Source: JAHDDY01 sp964549375 (lineage in GTDB: Bacteria > Pseudomonadota > Alphaproteobacteria > Rhodobacterales > Rhodobacteraceae). Taken from it: a stretch of DNA of 37,550 bases. The notes below the pieces were generated by a model, which made no database searches, was not told the origin of the DNA, and saw only the letters and a list, made by a program, of their open reading frames with translations. The stretch spans positions 1-37,550 of the forward strand of contig CAZJWF010000016.1 of assembly GCA_964549375.1 (NCBI GenBank). The letters are read 5' to 3'. The position numbers were made by a program, and so were the translations under genes. How positions within the stretch are numbered: the first letter of the stretch is position 1; each line of letters opens with the position of its first letter. Shown here one piece after another: positions 31,681-37,550 of this stretch.

Positions 31681-32937
31681 ATGGCCTCCCCTCTCAAGAT
31701 CGCCGTGATTGGCGCAGGTATTGTTGGCGTCTCAACTGCACTTTGGCTGCGGCGAGACGGACATAACGTCACTGTTTTTGACCGTATCGAGCCGGGAGAC
31801 TCCAAGCAAACTAGCTACGGCAATGCGGGCTTGCTCGCACGATCTTCGGTAATCCCGGTTCCGACGCCCGGATTAATCAAGGCCGTGCCCAAAATGTTGC
31901 TGACGAAAGACGGACCACTTTTTCTGAAGTGGCGTTACTTGCCCAAGCTGTTGCCGTGGCTGATCCCGTTTCTGAAAGGCGCCAACGAGAGCACTGTCCG
32001 CCGCGTTGCGACGGCCCTCACGGACATTCTCGGCGATGCGGTCGAACAACATACGACGCTCGCCGAGGGGACCGACGCTGCACAATACATCACGAAGGGC
32101 AGTTATACTTTCTTGTACAAGGACCGCGCGTATTACGAAAAAGAAGCGCTTTCCTTCTCAATACGTGCTGAGAATGGCTTTACTTGGGACGAGTTGGATC
32201 GCAACGCTTTGTTGGAGATAGACCCCAATCTCGGCCCAGATTACGGTTTTGGTGCCTCGGTCCATGATCATGGTTGGATCACGAACCCAGGTGCATATAC
32301 TGCCGCCCTCTTCGATGCGTTTCGAGCGTTGGGCGGGACTTTCGTAAAAGCAGAAGTTCAAGACCTCACGCCCCTCGAGAATGGATCAACGCAGGTAACA
32401 GCCTCTGGCGAAACCCACCAATTTGACCGCGTCACCCTCGCATCCGGCGCTTGGTCTAAGAAATTAGCTGACAAACTGGGCCATTCCGTCGCGCTGGAAA
32501 CGGAGCGGGGTTATCATGTGATGCTCAAAGACTCCTCTATTCGTCCTCCAAATCCTTATATGATCGGCGATGCGAAGTTTGGCCTGACTCCGATGCAACA
32601 GGGCGTTCGGGCCGCTGGGCTGGTAGAATTTGGAGGGCTGAAGGCCGCGCCATCAACTGCACCACTTGACCTCTTCCGCCGCTCGTTGCGCCGGGTTTAT
32701 CCGAAAATCGAGTGGCACGAAGAGGAAACATGGATGGGCCACCGCCCTTCAACGACCGACTCGCTGCCGCTTATTGGTGAAAGTACACGCGCCAAGGGAA
32801 TTTACTTCGCATTTGGAGCTCAGCACATCGGCCTTACTTCGGGTCCAAAAACAGGGCGTTTGATTGCGGATATGATCGGTGACCGTCACCCAAACATCGA
32901 CCTTTCACCCTTTGCGACCAATCGCTTTGATTCTTGA
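31681..32937 (+). CDS. DadA-like D-amino acid dehydrogenase (FAD)
   Basis: 418 residues from the ATG at 31681; the frame is open upstream to 31540, but that part is the divergent gene's start region. FAD-dependent oxidoreductase of the DAO fold: IAVIGAGIVGVSTALWLRRDG is the dinucleotide site, and GDSKQTSYGNAGLLARSSV follows as in DadA. GPDYGFGASVHDHGWITNPGAY and the closing HRPSTTDSLPLIG and FAFGAQHIGLTSGPKTGRLIADM are also family features. It would deaminate a D-amino acid or related amine to the 2-oxoacid, passing electrons to the chain. The exact substrate is unknown. Start spacing of 69 bases with the divergent racemase-family gene suggests a shared control region. Confidence 0.9.
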   Translation: MASPLKIAVIGAGIVGVSTALWLRRDGHNVTVFDRIEPGDSKQTSYGNAGLLARSSVIPVPTPGLIKAVPKMLLTKDGPLFLKWRYLPKLLPWLIPFLKGANESTVRRVATALTDILGDAVEQHTTLAEGTDAAQYITKGSYTFLYKDRAYYEKEALSFSIRAENGFTWDELDRNALLEIDPNLGPDYGFGASVHDHGWITNPGAYTAALFDAFRALGGTFVKAEVQDLTPLENGSTQVTASGETHQFDRVTLASGAWSKKLADKLGHSVALETERGYHVMLKDSSIRPPNPYMIGDAKFGLTPMQQGVRAAGLVEFGGLKAAPSTAPLDLFRRSLRRVYPKIEWHEEETWMGHRPSTTDSLPLIGESTRAKGIYFAFGAQHIGLTSGPKTGRLIADMIGDRHPNIDLSPFATNRFDS

Positions 32938-32942
32938 CGAAA

Positions 32943-32955
32943 CGGTCAGTGACCG
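32943..32955 (+). promoter_or_regulatory. 13-base palindrome after the D-amino acid dehydrogenase gene
   Basis: CGGTCAGTGACCG is perfectly symmetrical about the central G. With one-base centre it makes a poor RNA hairpin, so it may be a protein operator for the downstream transporter rather than a terminator. It lies 6 bases after the dadA-like stop and 180 bases before the transporter. Confidence 0.35.
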
Positions 32956-33092
32956 GGTCGGCGCGATGAAGAATGAGTACCTTTATGACAAAAATGAACA
33001 ATTTGCCCCGAATTCGATGTTTTTACGTTGGACATCCCGACTTAATCCAATCCATTAATGTTACAGCAAACATTCCAAGGCGATGGTCATCT

Positions 33093-33104
33093 AAGCATTA
33101 ACCA
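33093..33104 (+). repeat. 12-base repeat AAGCATTAACCA, copy 1
   Basis: Identical 12-mer at 34244-34255. This copy lies 32 bases before the ATG of the binding-protein gene, and the other 50 bases before the small permease gene. Each may be part of a promoter operator. With the following bases it contains TTAACCAT, the 8-mer reported for CtrA-linked promoters in Caulobacter. Confidence 0.45.
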
Positions 33105-33136
33105 TGGCGAAAATTGCGCTACAGGGAGACTTACAT

Positions 33137-34111
33137 ATGAAATCACATATTAGTTTGGCGGCAATCGTTGCGGCGTCGGTAACTGCCTCTGCAGCATTTG
33201 CCAGCGAAACGTGGGATATGCCAATGGCCTACTCCGACGGCAACTTCCACACGCAGAACGGTAAAGCTTTTGCTAAATGCGTTGGCACAGCGACCGGCGG
33301 CGAGATCGAAATCACCGTTCACGGAGGTGGCTCCCTGTTCAAAGGTGGCGAAATCAAACGTGCCATTCAAACCGGACAGGTACAGATCGGCGAGCGCCTG
33401 CTCTCCGCGCATCAGAACGAAAAGCCAATTTACGGCATCGACAGTATCCCGTTCCTCGCTTCTTCGTTCGAAGCGTCTGAAAAACTGTCTGAGATTGTTC
33501 GCCCAACCCTCAAGAAAACGCTTGAAGAAGAAGGCTTGCATTATCTCTACTCCGTGCCTTGGCCTCCGCAGGGCTTTTACTTCAAAAAAGAAGTCAAATC
33601 GGTTGATGATATGGATGGCATTAAGTTCCGTTCATACAACTCCGCAACGGCGCGCCTCGCGGAGCTAACCGGAATGGTTCCAACACAAGTCGAAGCTGCT
33701 GAAATCTCACAAGCCTTTTCGACTGGTGTTGTTGAGTCGATGATCTCATCGGGCGCGACGGGCTACGACCGAAAGCTCTGGGAGCATACTTCACACTTTT
33801 ATGCAGTTGATGGCTGGCTGCCTCGCAACACCGTTATGGTCAATCTTGAGGCTTGGGAAGAGCTTGACGAGAGCACGCAGAAAGCTGTCACCGGCTGTGC
33901 GGAACTCGCGGCTTATTCTGGCTACTGGCGTTCGATCCAATACACCGACTTCACGCTGAAAGGTCTCGCTGATGGCGGGATGAGCGTTGGCGCAGCAAGC
34001 GACACGATGGTCGGTGAGCTGAAAGAAATCGGTGCGAAAATGACGGAAGAGTGGCTCGATGCTGCTGGTGACGAAGGCAAAGCCATCGTCGACGAGTTCC
34101 TGAAAGACTGA
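33137..34111 (+). CDS. TRAP transporter solute-binding protein (DctP family)
   Basis: 324 residues from the ATG at 33137, preceded by AGGGAGA; an ATG at 33104 adds a non-signal stretch. Residues 1-23 are a Sec signal (SLAAIVAASVTASAAFAS) cleaved after AFA. The mature protein has DctP landmarks: MPMAYSDGNFHTQNGKAFAK, GGGSLFKGGEIKRAIQTGQVQ and KFRSYNSATARLAELTGMVP, with the conserved arginine that pairs with a carboxylate ligand. The downstream genes are the two membrane subunits. The ligand is a carboxylate, by family; neighbours suggest an amino-acid-like compound, by inference. Confidence 0.95.
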   Translation: MKSHISLAAIVAASVTASAAFASETWDMPMAYSDGNFHTQNGKAFAKCVGTATGGEIEITVHGGGSLFKGGEIKRAIQTGQVQIGERLLSAHQNEKPIYGIDSIPFLASSFEASEKLSEIVRPTLKKTLEEEGLHYLYSVPWPPQGFYFKKEVKSVDDMDGIKFRSYNSATARLAELTGMVPTQVEAAEISQAFSTGVVESMISSGATGYDRKLWEHTSHFYAVDGWLPRNTVMVNLEAWEELDESTQKAVTGCAELAAYSGYWRSIQYTDFTLKGLADGGMSVGAASDTMVGELKEIGAKMTEEWLDAAGDEGKAIVDEFLKD

Positions 34112-34158
34112 TCTCCCTTCATTCCGACTTAGTTCGGAGATTGAAGAACCAAAGAATG

Positions 34159-34192
34159 ACCCCGCCCGAGAGATCGGAGCGGGGTTTTTTTT
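34159..34192 (+). terminator. Rho-independent terminator after the binding-protein gene
   Basis: ACCCCGC at 34159-34165 pairs with GCGGGGT at 34179-34185, and eight T follow (34185-34192). This is the best intrinsic terminator in the window. It sits between the binding-protein gene and the permease genes, so most transcripts should stop there and the binding protein will be made in excess. Confidence 0.9.
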
Positions 34193-34243
34193 AATGTCTA
34201 ATTCGGCACAACGAAAAGATGATCTGAAATGCCCCTGTTACCC

Positions 34244-34255
34244 AAGCATTAACCA
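34244..34255 (+). repeat. 12-base repeat AAGCATTAACCA, copy 2
   Basis: Identical to 33093-33104. Lies between the terminator and the small permease gene, where a second promoter for the permease genes would be expected. Confidence 0.45.
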
Positions 34256-34305
34256 CGTTACTCTAATTAAAATCGCAATGTATTTGCCGCTTCTCGGAGA
34301 CCTAT

Positions 34306-35046
34306 ATGGACGGCCTAATCACCGGCTTCTCGGATTTCATGCAGGTATTCGGAGATAATTTGGACACGTTCTCGAAGTGGTTGTCCGACACAATCGAAGA
34401 TACTGGCAGAGCCATCTACGATGATAAATTCAGGAGCGGATGGAAGGCGACTCGCGCCTTTGTCATCATTGTGCCAACCGTGCTGCTGACACTTTATCTT
34501 AGCTGGCTCGGAACGCGAAAGCGCTGGCCACGCAAACTGTTGGACGGGATCTATTTTGCTTGTGGACTAATTGCAGCCGTTGCGATGCTGTTGATGCTGG
34601 GAATTATATGCGCGCAAATGGTCGCGCGATGGAGTTCGCAAACTTTCCCTGGCGCAACATCCTACGCGGGTTATTGCATGGCGGCGGCAAGCTTTTTCGC
34701 CCTCGCCTACGCGCTCAACCGCGGCTCTCACATCCGAGTCAGCCTGATGCTGACAGCGTTAGGACGTTATCGTCGGTATGGCGAACTGTGGTGTTTCGCG
34801 ATTGCAGCGATCCTCGCAACATATTTTGCGCGCTACGCCGTGAAGTTCAATTTCCTCTCGGAAAAACTGGGCGAAAAGAGTCAGGATTTAGACAAAACGG
34901 ATATGTGGATCCCACAACTTTCCATGAGCATCGGCACCGTCATCCTTGCGATTTGTCTGTGGGATAATCTGATGCGGATGATTGTCGAAGGACGCAGCAA
35001 TTTCAAAGAGGAAACGGTAGACGACTCCCCCGTTTTGGAGAACTGA
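34306..35046 (+). CDS. TRAP transporter small permease (DctQ family), long form
   Basis: 246 residues, longer than the usual 160-200. The first 75 residues carry an N-terminal amphipathic region (MDGLITGFSDFMQVFGDNLD) and an additional transmembrane segment (residues 48-68). Then four segments of the normal DctQ fold follow, at about 84-106, 120-140, 153-175 and 207-225, with NRGSHIRVSLML the conserved loop. The ATG is preceded by CGGAGA. It forms the membrane complex with the DctM subunit, which starts two bases after its stop. The extension resembles that of some other alphaproteobacterial TRAP systems with long small subunits, but its role is unknown. Confidence 0.9.
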   Translation: MDGLITGFSDFMQVFGDNLDTFSKWLSDTIEDTGRAIYDDKFRSGWKATRAFVIIVPTVLLTLYLSWLGTRKRWPRKLLDGIYFACGLIAAVAMLLMLGIICAQMVARWSSQTFPGATSYAGYCMAAASFFALAYALNRGSHIRVSLMLTALGRYRRYGELWCFAIAAILATYFARYAVKFNFLSEKLGEKSQDLDKTDMWIPQLSMSIGTVILAICLWDNLMRMIVEGRSNFKEETVDDSPVLEN

Positions 35047-35047
35047 G

Positions 35048-36373
35048 ATGGAAGAACTTTATCTCACCGTCATCTTCATATTCATTCTGTTCCTGTTGCT
35101 CGGCACCGGCGTTTGGGTCGCTCTTGCGCTGCTGGGTGTTGCGGTGGTCGGCATGGAAATGTTCACCAGCCGCCCCGCTGGTGACGCGATGATCACGACC
35201 ATCTGGGGGGCCTCCTCCAGTTGGACGCTGACCGCCCTACCGTTGTTCATCTGGATGGGAGAAATCCTGTTCCGTACGCGCTTGTCTGAAGACATGTTCA
35301 AGGGCCTTGCCCCGTGGATGGGGCGTTTGCCCGGTGGATTGCTGCACACAAATATTGTCGGCTGCACCATCTTTGCCGCCGTTTCTGGTTCGTCAGCGGC
35401 AACACTGACTACCGTTGGAAAGATGTCGATCCCAGAATTGCGGAAGCGTAATTATTCAGAATTTATGACCGTCGGTACACTGGCGGGCGCAGCGACGCTT
35501 GGCTTGATGATTCCGCCATCGCTGACGTTGATCGTCTACGGCGTGACCATCAACGAGTCGATTTCAAAGCTGTTTATGGCAGGTGTCATCCCAGGCCTGA
35601 CCTTGGCAGCAATGTTCATGGCCTATGTGGTCGCTTGGCACTATCTGTTCCCCGGCAAACGGCCTGAGGAAGAACCCAAAGTCAGTTTCGTTGACAAGCT
35701 GTGGGCATCCCGCTTCCTAATCCCCGTTATTGCGCTCATCACATTAGTTATCGGGTCAATGTATCTCGGATTTGCAACGGCAACTGAGGCCGCAGCCTTC
35801 GGTGTCTTGGGATCGTTGGCGCTGGCACTCCTGCAAGGTTCATTGACACCAACAACCTTCGGCAACTCGCTGATGGGTGCGGTACGCACGTCGGCAATGG
35901 TCGCCTTCATTCTGATGGGTGCGGCGTTTCTTGCGCTGGCAATGGGCTTCACTGGATTGCCTCGCGCTTTGGCGGCTTTCATAGCAGAACAAGACCTCAG
36001 CATTTATGAGCTGATCGCAGCGCTGACACTGTTCTACATCGTGATTGGCTGCTTCCTCGACGGAATTTCCTCGGTTGTTCTAACGATGGCAATCGTCGAG
36101 CCAATGGTGAACATTCCGGCCTTCCGCGAGGTCGGCTTCGACATGATCTGGTTTGGGATCTTTGTTGTGGTCGTTGTTGAAATGGCGCAAATCACACCGC
36201 CAATCGGCTTTAATCTGTTTGTGATGCAAGGTCTGACGAAGCATGAAATGGGCTACATCGCGAAGACAGCGTTTCCGATGTTCATGATTATGGTTCTGAT
36301 GGTGGTGATCCTCGTGATCTTCCCTGATCTCGCGACATGGCTGCCCGAGACGATGCGAAGGTCTGTGGGGTGA
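35048..36373 (+). CDS. TRAP transporter large permease (DctM family)
   Basis: 441 residues with about twelve hydrophobic segments. Family markers are ALPLFIWMGEILFRTRLSEDMF near the start, GCTIFAAVSGSSAATLTTVGKMSIPELRKRNY in the first half, LGLMIPPSLTLIVYGV, and FLDGISSVVLTMAIVEP in the second half, with EMAQITPPIGFNLFVMQG. It transports the ligand delivered by the binding protein using a sodium gradient, by analogy with studied TRAP systems. Its start is two bases after the small permease stop, so the subunits are translated in equal amounts. No irregularity noticed. Confidence 0.96.
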   Translation: MEELYLTVIFIFILFLLLGTGVWVALALLGVAVVGMEMFTSRPAGDAMITTIWGASSSWTLTALPLFIWMGEILFRTRLSEDMFKGLAPWMGRLPGGLLHTNIVGCTIFAAVSGSSAATLTTVGKMSIPELRKRNYSEFMTVGTLAGAATLGLMIPPSLTLIVYGVTINESISKLFMAGVIPGLTLAAMFMAYVVAWHYLFPGKRPEEEPKVSFVDKLWASRFLIPVIALITLVIGSMYLGFATATEAAAFGVLGSLALALLQGSLTPTTFGNSLMGAVRTSAMVAFILMGAAFLALAMGFTGLPRALAAFIAEQDLSIYELIAALTLFYIVIGCFLDGISSVVLTMAIVEPMVNIPAFREVGFDMIWFGIFVVVVVEMAQITPPIGFNLFVMQGLTKHEMGYIAKTAFPMFMIMVLMVVILVIFPDLATWLPETMRRSVG

Positions 36374-36422
36374 TAAACGCCCCGCAGCACGCCTACGTTC
36401 TGAATGTTGAAAGGGCGCGAAG

Positions 36423-37340
36423 GTGATTGCCGCGCTTGAATGGGTGGGTGTGCGCGCTCGGTGGATACTAGCAATCGGTGCGATTGCCGCCCTCGCTCTG
36501 CAAGATTTAGCCGCGTCGATGCGGCCCGCACTGCCAGCATTTGTCGCCTTGATGTATCTGCTGGCGATGGTTCGAATTGACCTCGGGGCCGTTTTCCGCC
36601 GCAGCTTACAACCCTCTCGCTTTGCGATGTTGTTGGGCGTTTGCCTCGGTCTCATGGTTGTCACCCCCGCCCTAATCAACATAATTGCAGAATTGACTTC
36701 GCTGCCGAACGAGCTCCGAGAATCCCTCGTTTATATCGCTGCAGGACCGCCGCTAGGGTCTGCCGCCGCGCTCTGCCTATTACTTGGGCTTGACGCAGCG
36801 CTTGCCATCGAGCTGACAATTCTCGGCAGCTTTCTGACGCCTTTCCTTGGGCCTTTCGTCACATCGCTGTTGTTGGGCGCGGCTGTTCCAATCGACCCAT
36901 TCGCACTCTCACTAAGGCTCGCCGCGATGATCGGAGCGGGCGCTGTGCTTGCCATAGTGTTGCGGAGGGTGCTTGGTACAGAGTTGATCACGCGGCGCGC
37001 AAATGTCTTCGATGGCATCGGCGCCCTCGCGATGCTCGCCACCGTCGTTCCGATTTTTGATGGAGCGACAGAACAGATACTCAGAACACCGCTGTTGGCT
37101 GCGGCGACACTAGCTCTGGTATTCGCTCTGAACATTGGAATGCAATTCCTTGCCACGCCAATTCTACGACGTGTCACCGGACGCGAAAGCGGAGGTGCAA
37201 TGGGTCTGATCTGGGGAAATCGGAACGCGGCGCTCTATCTAGCAGCCCTACCTCAAGCACCGGTCTTCTCGCTGTTTGTCGCGCTGTATCAGTTTCCGAT
37301 GTATATGACACCGCTTATTATGCGTCGTTTTTATCAATGA
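36423..37340 (+). CDS. BASS/SBF-like membrane transporter
   Basis: 305 residues from GTG, with AAGGGCG a few bases upstream. About nine or ten transmembrane segments, for example ILAIGAIAALALQDLAASM at the start and FAMLLGVCLGLMVVTPALIN. The segment LVYIAAGPPLGSAAALCLLLG in the first half and GLIWGNRNAALYLAALPQA in the second have the small-residue, N-containing crossing motifs of bile acid:sodium symporter (BASS) proteins. Likely a secondary transporter of an organic anion. It follows the TRAP permease by 49 bases and may be part of the same transcript, giving a second route for the same or a related compound. Confidence 0.75.
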   Translation: MIAALEWVGVRARWILAIGAIAALALQDLAASMRPALPAFVALMYLLAMVRIDLGAVFRRSLQPSRFAMLLGVCLGLMVVTPALINIIAELTSLPNELRESLVYIAAGPPLGSAAALCLLLGLDAALAIELTILGSFLTPFLGPFVTSLLLGAAVPIDPFALSLRLAAMIGAGAVLAIVLRRVLGTELITRRANVFDGIGALAMLATVVPIFDGATEQILRTPLLAAATLALVFALNIGMQFLATPILRRVTGRESGGAMGLIWGNRNAALYLAALPQAPVFSLFVALYQFPMYMTPLIMRRFYQ

Positions 37341-37388
37341 ACTTTCAACGAAAGTAAAAAGAAGATTAAAATCTATATTCAAGAAACT

Positions 37389-37459
37389 ATATTTCCTCAT
37401 TTAATCCAGATCTGAGAATAATATTTACACGTTACAGGATATATTTTCCCTCGTTTAAT
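37389..37459 (+). repeat. Imperfect direct repeat before the last gene
   Basis: ATATTTCCTCATTTAAT at 37389-37405 is repeated with three changes as ATATTTTCCCTCGTTTAAT at 37441-37459. The second copy lies 17 bases before the ATG of the truncated secreted-protein gene. These could be operator half-sites for its regulator. Confidence 0.4.
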
Positions 37460-37476
37460 TTCGGGGGGGTCCGTCG

Positions 37477-37550
37477 ATGTTTTTCTCACGCTTCTTCAGC
37501 ACCGCTTTGGCTGCCGCGCTATCTCTTTCATCGGGTATTGCTAACGCAAA
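37477..37550 (+). CDS. N-terminus of a secreted protein, cut by the window edge
   Basis: Only the first 24 codons are present. They read MFFSRFFSTALAAALSLSSG followed by IANAK, a normal Sec signal peptide with a probable cleavage after ANA. CGGGGGGG lies 7-14 bases upstream as a strong ribosome site. What the protein does cannot be seen from this piece. Confidence 0.75.
   Translation, partial: MFFSRFFSTALAAALSLSSGIANA

Overview
The window looks like chromosomal DNA of an alphaproteobacterium, most likely Rhodobacterales (Roseobacter-type). The grounds are the leuA to mreBCD-mrdA-rodA layout, a GTTC-N7-GTTC LexA box of the alphaproteobacterial type, a DctPQM TRAP transporter, YkgJ, RraA and ChaN family genes, and moderately GC-rich coding with AT-rich spacers. 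This is inferred from gene content and motifs; no database search was possible. I see no rRNA, tRNA, CRISPR array, insertion sequence or prophage.

Layout. Positions 1-3100 hold a membrane protein gene behind a LexA box, a leucine-rich leader peptide with a stem-loop, leuA, an overlooked 58-residue membrane protein gene and a small secreted protein. Positions 3174-5243 carry two minus-strand envelope genes: a membrane-anchored OmpA-domain protein and a DUF2799-type lipoprotein. Positions 5395-11313 are the rod-shape operon mreB-mreC-mreD-mrdA-rodA, with tusA coupled to its end. Positions 11310-12916 hold a ChaN/YkgJ pair on the minus strand. Positions 13176-15052 hold an RraA-like gene and an iron-type alcohol dehydrogenase.

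Positions 15183-19545 (minus) are the most interesting part. They encode an SGNH-fold protein of DltD/AlgJ type, an MBOAT acyltransferase ending in an aromatic hexapeptide, a class II synthetase-like amino acid:[carrier protein] ligase, and a stand-alone acyl carrier protein. Together they read as a complete Dlt-like pathway for putting an amino acid on an envelope polymer. The usual NRPS-type DltA is replaced by a SerRS-like ligase, and the DltX acyl-shuttle motif is fused to the MBOAT. A three-gene cytoplasmic phosphorelay (PAS kinase, single-domain regulator, REC-PAS-kinase hybrid) lies directly upstream on the same strand.

Positions 23920-29055 hold a META-domain lipoprotein, accA, an alpha/beta hydrolase and a GT4 glycosyltransferase whose divergent start codons overlap, and rpmB with a structured leader. 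Positions 29417-37340 hold a neutral zinc metallopeptidase, a methyltransferase/racemase pair divergent from a DadA-like D-amino acid dehydrogenase, a three-gene TRAP transporter with a strong terminator after the binding-protein gene, and a BASS-like membrane protein. A secreted-protein gene is cut by the right edge.
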